DNA of 46,427 nt from Oscillospiraceae bacterium (GTDB lineage: Bacteria > Bacillota > Clostridia > Oscillospirales > Oscillospiraceae): assembly GCA_017403885.1 (NCBI GenBank), contig JAFRDM010000020.1, forward strand, positions 1-46,427, written 5' to 3'. The translations under genes and the position numbers were made by a program. Below the pieces are notes generated by a model, which was given only the letters and a program-made list of their open reading frames with translations, searched no databases and was not told the origin of the DNA. Positions 26,575-33,934 of the stretch are shown one piece after another. Every line of letters begins with the position of its first letter. The first letter of the stretch is position 1.

Positions 26575-26611
26575 ATTTGGTTGGAGCCGATGGGATCGAC
26601 TCCAACCAAAT
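26575..26611 (-). terminator. Hairpin between malE-like and malF-like genes (partial terminator)
   Basis: A 12-bp perfect stem (26575-26586 with 26600-26611) contains a small inner CGAT/ATCG helix. On the minus strand it is followed by TTTTATAA. As the downstream genes have no evident own promoter, it probably acts as an attenuator or a 3' protector that keeps binding-protein mRNA in excess. Confidence 0.65.
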
Positions 26612-26678
26612 ACATTGCGTCGGTTCAGCCAAAGCCGAGCTGTTATTCAACTATACTTTGGATCAACACTATTTCGGA

Positions 26679-28772
26679 TCAGGCTTCTTTGATGGAAATG
26701 CTCTCGGCTGCGATGTCGAGCACGACGATATAGCTGCCGGCAGCCTCGACCTTGAGGTTGTCGCCGCCGGGGCCGTTGGTGCCGTAGTTGACGTCCCACG
26801 CGCTGTCCTGACGGACCTTCAGCTCGTCGCCCTCGGCGAGGTCAATGGCTTCGGACTCGAACACGCCCTCGGAAACCTCGACCATCGGGAAGTCGGCCTG
26901 TTCGCCCCAGCCGGTCATGGAGCCGACAACGCCCCAGCTGTGCTCGGCGGGCTTGATGGAAATGGCCTCGGCCGCGATATCGAGCACGACGACGTAGGTG
27001 CCGTCCTCTTCGACAACGAGGTTGTCGCCGCCGGCGCCGTTGATGCCGTAGTTGACATCCCAGCCGCCGCCCTGACGGCACTTGAGCTCGTCGCCGGCCT
27101 TCAGCTCGAGGACGCCGGACTCAAACACGCCGTCGGAGATCTCGGTCATGGGGTAATCCTTGTCGCCCCAGTTGGAGTCAAGGAAGCTGCCCACAACGCC
27201 CCAGGCGTTGAGCTCTTCCTCGGTCTTCTCAACCACGGGAGCTTCCGCGGTGGGCTCGCCGACCTTCTCGAGCGTGATGGTGCCGGTCGCACCCTCGTCG
27301 GTGATGGTCAGCGTGACGACGTACAGACCGTCCTCCTCGACCACGACGTTCGGGCCGTTGAGGCTGCCGTCAGCACCGTAGTTCACGTCCCAGGACGCGC
27401 CCTGGCGCACCTTGAACTCGTTGCCGGCAAAGAGGTTGATCTCGGCAGACTTGAAGACGTTGTCGCCGGCGGCTTCCATCGGGAAGTCGGTATCCCAGTT
27501 GGTGCCTTCGACCGTGCCGATCACGCCCCAGGCGGTCTTTTCTTCCTCGGTCATGGTGAAGAGGCTGGAGATCTTGTCATAGTAGTTGTCCAGAGCAGCC
27601 TGCAGGCCGGCCTCGTCGGTGGCGTCCTTGACGTCATCGCCGATGACCTTGCCGATATCCCACCAGGAGCCGTGGATCTGGCCCTGCGGCACAGAGTACG
27701 GAGCCTGTTTGAACAGAGCGGCGAGACCCGGGTTGGCCTGGACGGCGTCGGAGGCCTGGTCGGCGGAGTTCGAGGGACCCCAGGAGAGCTTTTCGAAGCG
27801 CTCCATCTGGGCCTTCTCACCGGTCAGGTACTGAGCAAGGAGATGCAGGGCGGCGCCTCTCTCGGCATCCTGCTGGGGCTTGACGCCGAGCAGCTTGCAG
27901 CCGTTGAAGGAGCCGAGGTGGTAGCTCTGGCCGTCGACCTCGAAGGAGGGCAGATCGGTGACGCCCATGTTGTCGCCCAGAATGCCCTTGACGGTCTCAT
28001 AGTCCCAAATGCCGGTGATGACGACAGCGGCGCCGGAACCGAATTCAGTGCCCTTGGAGGAGCTCAGGTGGATGGGGGAATCGACGAGCTTCTTCATGCC
28101 CTTGACGGAGATGAGGCCCTCGGGGCTGTCGAAGGTATCCTTCACGGAGATGAAGGAGCCGTCGTCGCCGGTGGTCCACTCGGACACGCAGCCGGTGGCG
28201 AAGAACCAGGAGGCGATGTACCACGCGGAGCTCTGCACTTCGAAGGAGAAGTATCTGCCGGCGGCTTCGCAGTCGGCGATCAGGGCTTCGAGGGAATCAA
28301 CGTCCTCTTCGGGGATGACGGACTTGTCATAGTACATGAAGTAGCCGTTGTCCGAAGTGAGCGGGTAGGCGTACAGCTCGCTGCCGGAAGTAGCCGCCTG
28401 GACAACGCCGGGGTCGTTCGCGGCGGACACCGTGGCCGCAGCCTCGGCGCCCAGCTTGTTCAGCGCGCCGGCCTGGACGAGGCGGGCGAACTGGTCCTGT
28501 GCGAAGAAGAAGATGTCACCACCGGCTTCTACGTCGGTGATCATGTTGGTGGCGGCATCCGCTTCACTCACGGGCTCGACCGTGGCGTTGAAATTGATGC
28601 CGTACTCATTGGAGCTGTTGAAGTCGGCGATCTGCTGCTTGGTCAGCTCAACGGCAAGCTCCGGCACCCAGACGGTGATGTCGTAGCCGGTGCCCTTCTT
28701 CGAGCCGCCGCCGCAGGCGGCCAGCGAGAAGACCATTGCGAGCACCAAAAGCAGCGCAAGAATTTTCTTCAT
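26679..28772 (-). CDS. Extracellular sugar-binding lipoprotein with three C-terminal SusE/F-like starch-binding repeats
   Basis: This 697-residue lipoprotein (lipobox LAAC at about residue 22) begins with a MalE-type type-I solute-binding domain over about 30-410 (YDITVWVPELAVELTKQQIADFN, FMYYDKSVI, MERFEKLSWGPSN). Three repeats of about 90 residues follow, at about 415-506, 521-608 and 609-697. Each starts with WGVxGS or WGVIGT, has a W-D-DFPM/YPM stretch, and centres on KxRQ-WDVNYG followed by a V-EEDG-Y-V strand pair. This is the pattern of SusE/SusF-like starch-binding modules, so the domain order is importer receptor plus polysaccharide binder. The ATG at 28772 has AGGAGGAAAGAAA before it. 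Gene-family reading is by eye. Confidence 0.86.
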   Translation of the reverse strand: MKKILALLLVLAMVFSLAACGGGSKKGTGYDITVWVPELAVELTKQQIADFNSSNEYGINFNATVEPVSEADAATNMITDVEAGGDIFFFAQDQFARLVQAGALNKLGAEAAATVSAANDPGVVQAATSGSELYAYPLTSDNGYFMYYDKSVIPEEDVDSLEALIADCEAAGRYFSFEVQSSAWYIASWFFATGCVSEWTTGDDGSFISVKDTFDSPEGLISVKGMKKLVDSPIHLSSSKGTEFGSGAAVVITGIWDYETVKGILGDNMGVTDLPSFEVDGQSYHLGSFNGCKLLGVKPQQDAERGAALHLLAQYLTGEKAQMERFEKLSWGPSNSADQASDAVQANPGLAALFKQAPYSVPQGQIHGSWWDIGKVIGDDVKDATDEAGLQAALDNYYDKISSLFTMTEEEKTAWGVIGTVEGTNWDTDFPMEAAGDNVFKSAEINLFAGNEFKVRQGASWDVNYGADGSLNGPNVVVEEDGLYVVTLTITDEGATGTITLEKVGEPTAEAPVVEKTEEELNAWGVVGSFLDSNWGDKDYPMTEISDGVFESGVLELKAGDELKCRQGGGWDVNYGINGAGGDNLVVEEDGTYVVVLDIAAEAISIKPAEHSWGVVGSMTGWGEQADFPMVEVSEGVFESEAIDLAEGDELKVRQDSAWDVNYGTNGPGGDNLKVEAAGSYIVVLDIAAESISIKEA

Positions 28773-29102
28773 TTTCTTTCCTCCTGTCATTGTTTTGCTT
28801 ATTTATGTTCCTTGGCTTTCGCCAGAGAATCCGAAGGATACGGGCCCGCGATACGCGGGGCGGAGCATGCTGAACGCCGCACTCCGCAATTAATACTTTT
28901 TTAACAAATGTATTATACTATTTTGAATTTTTGTTGTAAACTGCGTGTGCGCTATCTTTTTTTACAAAATCTAATTCTTGCTTTTGTTGAAAATGACAAA
29001 GCGTTCTCCTCAGTATGCGGAAGGAAAAGAGCTGTTCTCCCCTCGGCGGGGGGACATTGCCCAAACCGGGGAGCTGTGTTTTTGTTTCTTGTTCTTTCGC
29101 GC
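28773..29102. other. Intergenic region with malE-like operon promoter
   Basis: This gap of 330 bases holds the promoter at 28912-28940, then a leader of about 130 bases with a small CCCGCG-ATA-CGCGGG hairpin (28845-28859). The part from 29020 to 29102 is the 3' end of the GH53 transcript, where a weak CTCCCC/GGGGAG stem may act as terminator. I see no gene in it. Confidence 0.6.
28912..28940 (-). promoter_or_regulatory. Strong promoter of malE-F-G-msmK-type operon
   Basis: On the minus strand TTTACA (28935-28940), a 17-base AT-rich spacer and a perfect TATAAT (28912-28917) lie about 140 bases before the binding-protein gene. I found no convincing CcpA or LacI-type operator. Confidence 0.85.
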
Positions 29103-31070
29103 TTATCCCTGCCGATTGAGCGCGGCGGCGTCGATCATGCCCCAGGCGCCGTTTCCCGCTCCCTCCGCTCTGACGCGGATCCCGACGGTGAGCGTCTGTC
29201 CCTCCGCCAGCGCGATGTCGCGGATCTCGGCCGTATCCCAGTTATTGAAGCTCGTGATCGAAAGCGGCGCGGAAGCGGCCGTCGCGCCGTCGATCTTCAC
29301 ATAGGCGTATATCTCCGTCCTGCCGCCGTCCCCTCCCTGGATCGAGATCTCGAAGCGATAGGTCCCCGGCGCGAGGTCCGCGAGCGTCTGCTCGGCGTCG
29401 AAGTCGATGCTGCCGCTCTTCGCGCCCCAGAAATGCAGGTTGCAGTCTCCGTCGCGGGAGTTGAGCGCCTTGTTCTCGACGCCGAGCTCATCGGCGCCGC
29501 CGCGGTCGATCAGTTCCCACGGCGCGGCCGTTCCGTCCTCGAAGCTGCCGTTCGGCAGGAAGTTCAGCTCCTCTGTTGTGACGAAGCAGCGCACGCTCTG
29601 TCCATCCGCCGTGCCGGAAACCTCATAGACGCCCGCCTCGCGGAGCATCCGCCCGGCGAGCGCGCCGTCGAGCTCCCATTGCACGGGGACGGCGCGGCGG
29701 CCGTTGTCGCTCATGACCGCCTCCACCGTATCGGGCAGAACGATCTCCGTTCCGAGGCCGCAGCGCACGTGCGCGTCCTCCAGCGCGTCGGGCACGACGG
29801 GGATCTCATTCCCTTTCCGGACGAGGGAGAACAGCTTGAGCGATTCGAGCGGCGTGCCGTCGGGCGCAAAGAAGGCCTGGTTGTCTACCGCGCTGCCGCC
29901 GTAATACTTCCCCGCGTCCCCGGGGTCGTACTCCGCGGCAAAGCTTGAGGCCCAGCCGGAGCCGTCCCGCTCCCATTTTGCGTGGTTTTCCTCCCAGGAA
30001 TCCGTGCCGACGGCGATCCAGGCGCCCTCCCAGTAGACGACGCCGATGCCGCCGATCGAGGCCACGGTGTCGATGACGTCGCGCACGGCGTTGGCCTGGC
30101 CCTGCACGGTGTAGGGATAGTTTTTCACGACTGCGCTCCCGCCGGAGATCGTGTTGCCGGAGAAGTCCGTATCCTCGGGCGTGTAGGCATAGGAGGTCTC
30201 CATGACCATGACCTTTTTCCCGTAGCGCCCGGCGATATCGCCGAGTACGGCAGCGAGATTGTCCAGCGTCCCGTGCCAGTAGGGATAATACGAGGTGGCA
30301 AACACGTCGTAATCAAGACTGTAATAGTCCAGCTTGCTCGCGTAGGAGGCATAGCTTTCGGCGTTTTCGGGGTTGGCGAAGTGGACCGCGACGAGCGCCT
30401 TGGGGCAGACCTCGCGCACGGCTTTTGATCCGGCTGCCATGAGGGATTGGATATTGAACCAGGTCTTTTCGCCGCAGAGCGCGCCGTTGGTCTCGTTGCC
30501 GAGCTGGACCATGCCGATCTCCGCGCCGGCGGCGCGGATCGTCTCAAGGCTTTCACGGGTAAAGCTGTAAACGGCATCGGTCTTCTCCTCGATCGTCATA
30601 CCCGTCCAGTCCTTTGGCGCGAACTGTTTGCCCGGGTCGGCCCAGAAATCGGAGTAGTGAAAATCCACCAGCAGCTTCATGCCGTGTTCCGCAGCGCGGC
30701 GGCCGATCTCCGCCGCCGCGGCGACGTCGCAGTTGCCGCCGCCGTAGCCGCGGCCCTGCGCGTCAAAGGGCCTGTTCCACACGCGCACGCGGATCATATT
30801 GATGCCGCACTGGGCAAGGGTGAGAAAAAGATCCTGCTCTTTGCCGTCGAAGCCGCGGTAGACGACGCCGCTGCGTTCCTCCGCCAGGACGCTGGATACG
30901 TCCATGCCCAGAATAAAGTCCTTCGGGAGATCTGCTTTTTTGACATACAGGCTCTCGGAGTTCATTTCGATCCTCTCCGTTCTCGTGTCCTCCGCCGTGC
31001 CGCCGCAGGCGGAAAGCAGCAAGGCCGCGGCAAGAGCCGCGGCGATGAGCGAACGTTTTTTTCTTTTCAT
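29103..31070 (-). CDS. GH53 endo-beta-1,4-galactanase lipoprotein with C-terminal carbohydrate-binding region
   Basis: This 655-residue surface lipoprotein (lipobox LSAC) is predicted to cut the beta-1,4-galactan side chains of pectic arabinogalactan. The GH53 barrel covers about 50-410: ILGMDVSSVLAEE, FHYSDFWADPGKQ, the acid/base Glu in QLGNETNGAL (near 193) and the nucleophile Glu in VMETSYAYT (near 289). A BIg-like domain (VPVQWELDGALAGRMLREAGVYEVSGTADG) and a CBM61-like beta-sandwich (NFLPNGSFEDGTAAPWE onward) follow. The ATG at 31070 has GAGAGGAG upstream, one base after the stop of the preceding gene, so the three genes are coupled. Confidence 0.92.
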   Translation of the reverse strand: MKRKKRSLIAAALAAALLLSACGGTAEDTRTERIEMNSESLYVKKADLPKDFILGMDVSSVLAEERSGVVYRGFDGKEQDLFLTLAQCGINMIRVRVWNRPFDAQGRGYGGGNCDVAAAAEIGRRAAEHGMKLLVDFHYSDFWADPGKQFAPKDWTGMTIEEKTDAVYSFTRESLETIRAAGAEIGMVQLGNETNGALCGEKTWFNIQSLMAAGSKAVREVCPKALVAVHFANPENAESYASYASKLDYYSLDYDVFATSYYPYWHGTLDNLAAVLGDIAGRYGKKVMVMETSYAYTPEDTDFSGNTISGGSAVVKNYPYTVQGQANAVRDVIDTVASIGGIGVVYWEGAWIAVGTDSWEENHAKWERDGSGWASSFAAEYDPGDAGKYYGGSAVDNQAFFAPDGTPLESLKLFSLVRKGNEIPVVPDALEDAHVRCGLGTEIVLPDTVEAVMSDNGRRAVPVQWELDGALAGRMLREAGVYEVSGTADGQSVRCFVTTEELNFLPNGSFEDGTAAPWELIDRGGADELGVENKALNSRDGDCNLHFWGAKSGSIDFDAEQTLADLAPGTYRFEISIQGGDGGRTEIYAYVKIDGATAASAPLSITSFNNWDTAEIRDIALAEGQTLTVGIRVRAEGAGNGAWGMIDAAALNRQG

Positions 31071-31071
31071 A

Positions 31072-31635
31072 TCACTGCTCTCCTCTCAAGTCCAGAAGCC
31101 GCTGCGCGATCTCGATGGCCGCGTCGTCGCCCGTTCCGTTCAGCGAGAGGATGTGTTTCGAGTCCTTGTTGAAGAACAGCCAGCAATCCTCATCCGGGTA
31201 ATCGATGAAGTCCGCGGCAGCCCCCTCGCCCTTTGCGGCGTCCCAGACCAGGACGCCCCACAGTTCGCCGCCGCGCAGGCAGCCGCCCGCCGCGTCGAAG
31301 GGCGCGCCCTCGATGCAGCGAAGACTGTCGGCATACTCCTCCACCCGGCTCGCCGGCAGGATATACAGATCGGCGCCAAGCAGATCGTCGGTGTCGAACA
31401 TCGCGTAGGAGAAGGGATGGACCTTTACCATGCGGATGCCCTCGGGCTTTTCCTTTTCCAGCTCGGCCGCCAGCACGGTGTCGCGCATGTCGGGCACGTC
31501 CGCATAAAGCGTGATCTTGTGCGCGGGATCCGTGTCGCCGAGGCGGGAGAAAACCAGCCCGCAGAAGAGAACGGCGAAGAAGACCCACAGGACATACAGA
31601 TAGAAGCGGGAGAAGATCCGGCGAAGAACTCTCAT
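31072..31635 (-). CDS. Membrane-anchored protein of unknown function
   Basis: This 187-residue protein has one N-terminal membrane helix (about 10-31, RFYLYVLWVFFAVLFCGLVF). An extracytoplasmic domain of about 150 residues follows, with ITLYADVPDM, a DDLLGADLYILP strand and a PDEDCWLFFNKDSKHI segment near the end. This recalls one lobe of a solute-binding protein, but no family signature is present. It overlaps its upstream partner by 4 bases (ATGA) and lies one base before GH53, so it is likely part of that galactan-use operon. I do not recognise it. Confidence 0.75.
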   Translation of the reverse strand: MRVLRRIFSRFYLYVLWVFFAVLFCGLVFSRLGDTDPAHKITLYADVPDMRDTVLAAELEKEKPEGIRMVKVHPFSYAMFDTDDLLGADLYILPASRVEEYADSLRCIEGAPFDAAGGCLRGGELWGVLVWDAAKGEGAAADFIDYPDEDCWLFFNKDSKHILSLNGTGDDAAIEIAQRLLDLRGEQ

Positions 31636-32123
31636 CTCTCCACCTCCGTGACATAGCCCTCCACGCTGCGCAGCGTCAGCTCTCCCTGCGCGGCGGCCTT
31701 TTCGAGCTCCCCGGCAAAAGCGTCGTTGATCAGCAGGCGCACGACGCCGTCGTCGGTCTGCACACGAACGCCGCGCACATCGATGCTGCGGGGGATGCGG
31801 ACGTGCCGTTTGTCCAGCGTGACGAGGCCGCGCAGCTCCCTGACCTCCTCCTCGGAGGCGAGGATACGCTCTTCATGCTCGCGCATCGTGCGAAAATGGC
31901 GCAGTGCGCAGTCCCACACCGCGATGGCGATCCAGCCGCCGATCAGAACGGCGACGGTGGCGTACAGCTCCATGCGCGAGGCGTTCAGCGTATTCCGCCT
32001 CATCGCGAAGAAAAGGAAGAGCGCGAGCGTCGCCGCGCAGACGAGCGTGAAGACGACGTTCCATTTTTCATTTTTTCTCTTGAGCGCGGCGATATGCTCC
32101 GCGCGGTAAAGGACAGTCTTCAT
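31632..32123 (-). CDS. Two-helix membrane protein of unknown function, first gene of GH53 operon
   Basis: This 163-residue protein has two membrane helices (about 24-42 and 53-73) with an ordinary basic N-terminus, then a helical region (REHEERILASEEEVRELRG) and a small beta-rich C-terminal part (IDVRGVRVQTDDGVVRLLINDAFAGEL). No known domain is evident. The ATG at 32123 has no ribosome site: the promoter -10 ends only 6 bases before it, which suggests a leaderless mRNA. A longer reading to 32192 would run through this promoter, so I reject it. The gene is coupled to the next by ATGA. Confidence 0.75.
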   Translation of the reverse strand: MKTVLYRAEHIAALKRKNEKWNVVFTLVCAATLALFLFFAMRRNTLNASRMELYATVAVLIGGWIAIAVWDCALRHFRTMREHEERILASEEEVRELRGLVTLDKRHVRIPRSIDVRGVRVQTDDGVVRLLINDAFAGELEKAAAQGELTLRSVEGYVTEVER

Positions 32124-32129
32124 GCCACG

Positions 32130-32157
32130 ATTATAACACAGTTTTTTCCGCGTGCAA
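32130..32157 (-). promoter_or_regulatory. Promoter of GH53 operon, probable leaderless start
   Basis: On the minus strand TTGCAC (32152-32157), a 16-base spacer and a perfect TATAAT (32130-32135) with an extended TGT lie such that the expected +1 is the A of the ATG at 32123. Confidence 0.7.
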
Positions 32158-32185
32158 GAAAATGCTTTTTCCCCCGCGCTCTCCC

Positions 32186-32214
32186 TTGACATTTTTCTTT
32201 CGCTTTGGTACTGT
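32186..32214 (+). promoter_or_regulatory. Promoter of GH13 gene
   Basis: A perfect TTGACA (32186-32191), a 17-base spacer and TACTGT (32209-32214) lie about 35 bases before the start codon. It is divergent from the GH53 operon promoter, with only about 30 bases between the two -35 boxes. Confidence 0.7.
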
Positions 32215-32248
32215 TTTTTTATCCGACATGCTTAGGAGGTGCGATGAA

Positions 32249-33874
32249 ATGAAAAAAACGCTTTCTTCTCTGCTGTGCATCCTGATCCTCTGCTCGCTGC
32301 TGCTCACCGGCTGCGGAGCCGGAAGCCCGTCGGGGAGCAAAGAGTACGCGCTGAAGGATCAGGCGCTGAAGTCTGATTTCATCTGCGAGGACAACAACCG
32401 CGTCTTTTACGAGATCTTCGTCGGCTCCTTCTCCGACTCCGACGGCGACGGCGTCGGCGATCTGCGCGGGATCATCAACCGGATGGACTACCTCAACGAC
32501 GGCGATCCCAACTCGGGCCGCAGCCTCGGGGTCGAAGGCATCTGGCTCTCGCCGATCTTCAAGTCCCCCTCCTACCACAAATACGACGCGACGGACTATT
32601 ATACGATCGATCCCGCCTTCGGTACGCTCGACGATCTGCGCGAGCTGTGCGAGCTGTGCCATGAGCGCAACGTCAAGGTGATCATCGACCTGGCGATCAA
32701 CCACACGGGCGAGCTGTGCAGCTGGTTCGGCGCCTTCAAGCTGGCCCACCGCAACGGCGACACCGCGAACGAGTATTACGATTTTTACAGCTGGTGCTCC
32801 GGTCGAAAGAACATCCCCGCGGGGCGCACTTTCTCCAAGATCGACGGGACGGACGACTATTACGAATGCAATTTCTACTCCGGCATGCCGGAGCTGAATT
32901 TCGACAATCCCGCCGTCCGCGACGAGGTCATAAAGATCGCGAAGTTCTATCTCGATCTCGGTCTCGACGGCTTCCGCTTCGACGCGGTCAAGTACGTCTA
33001 TTTCGGCGACAATGCGCAGAGCGCGGAATTCTGGGAGTGGTACGCCGACGAGCTGCGCGCGATGAAGAGCGACATTTACATGGTCGGCGAGGTGTGGGAT
33101 GCCGACGCCGTGATCGAGCAGTATTACGGCGCTCTCAACTGCTTCAACTTTACCGTTTCCCAGGGCGAGGGTCTGATCGCCAAGGCCGCCGCCGGCAGCG
33201 GCGTGGGCAATTACTGCACGTATGTTGAGAACTATCTCGACACGGTGAGCGCCAAGCGTGCCGATGCGACGATCGTGCCGTTTATCTCCAACCACGACAT
33301 GGACCGCGCGGCCGGTTTCCTGCCCGTTTCGAACGGGCGCATGCAAATGGCGGCCAACATCTATCTGCTCGGCCCCGGCTCTCCCTTCCTCTATTACGGC
33401 GAGGAGCTGGGCGCGAAGGGTTCCCGCGGCGGTTCGAATACCGACGCCAACAGACGTCTCGCGATGCCCTGGGGCGACGACGACACGATCTCCGATCCGG
33501 TCGGTGCGGATTATCCGGAGAAGAATCGTCTGAAGCTCACCGCGGCGGAAGAACTCGCCGATCAAGGCAGCCTCTACACCTATTACAAGACGCTGATCAT
33601 GATCCGCCACGCCAATCCCGAGATCGCACGCGGAGAGTACAGCGCGCTGGACGTCTCCGACGGCAAGCTCGGCGGCTTCGTCTCCGTGTGGGAGGGCAAG
33701 GCCGTCTGCGTGCTGCACAACGCTGCGACAGAGGAAAAGAGCGTCGATCTCGCTTCGCTGACAGACCGCGGCTTCTCCGTGATCGCCGCCTCGATCGGGC
33801 AGGGTAAGGCCTCGCTCGACGGCACGGTGCTGACGCTTGGGCCTCAGACGAGCGTCGTTCTGCGCGAGGGCTGA
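32249..33874 (+). CDS. GH13 alpha-amylase-family lipoprotein
   Basis: This 541-residue lipoprotein (lipobox LLTGC) is predicted to cut alpha-1,4-glucan at the cell surface. The GH13 regions are intact: I, VIIDLAINHTG near 148; II, GFRFDAV near 241 with the nucleophile Asp; III, MVGEVWD near 280 with the acid/base Glu; and IV, FISNHDMDRA near 348. The N-terminal VFYEIFVGSFSDSDGDGVGDLRGI segment is typical of secreted amylases. A C-terminal beta-domain ends the protein. The start at 32249 has AGGAGG 9 bases upstream; an overlapping ATGAAATGA triplet lies at 32244. Together with the MalE-like repeats this fits starch use. Confidence 0.93.
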   Translation: MKKTLSSLLCILILCSLLLTGCGAGSPSGSKEYALKDQALKSDFICEDNNRVFYEIFVGSFSDSDGDGVGDLRGIINRMDYLNDGDPNSGRSLGVEGIWLSPIFKSPSYHKYDATDYYTIDPAFGTLDDLRELCELCHERNVKVIIDLAINHTGELCSWFGAFKLAHRNGDTANEYYDFYSWCSGRKNIPAGRTFSKIDGTDDYYECNFYSGMPELNFDNPAVRDEVIKIAKFYLDLGLDGFRFDAVKYVYFGDNAQSAEFWEWYADELRAMKSDIYMVGEVWDADAVIEQYYGALNCFNFTVSQGEGLIAKAAAGSGVGNYCTYVENYLDTVSAKRADATIVPFISNHDMDRAAGFLPVSNGRMQMAANIYLLGPGSPFLYYGEELGAKGSRGGSNTDANRRLAMPWGDDDTISDPVGADYPEKNRLKLTAAEELADQGSLYTYYKTLIMIRHANPEIARGEYSALDVSDGKLGGFVSVWEGKAVCVLHNAATEEKSVDLASLTDRGFSVIAASIGQGKASLDGTVLTLGPQTSVVLREG

Positions 33875-33885
33875 GGAAAGGATAA

Positions 33886-33927
33886 CGAAAAACGCGCCCA
33901 TCCGGGCCGGATGGGCGCGTTTTTTTG
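33886..33927. terminator. Bidirectional terminator after amylase gene
   Basis: A 12-bp stem (33892-33903 with 33909-33920) with a five-base loop is flanked by A-rich and T-rich runs. It can end both the amylase transcript and the convergent phosphate transporter transcript. Confidence 0.9.
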
Positions 33928-33934
33928 ATCGGCT

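Noticed and set aside
26679-27530. DNA repeats as a CRISPR array or mobile element
   Set aside because: The repetition is at protein level in three domains of about 90 residues, with diverged DNA and no spacers or terminal repeats. I found no insertion sequence, integrase or phage gene in the window.
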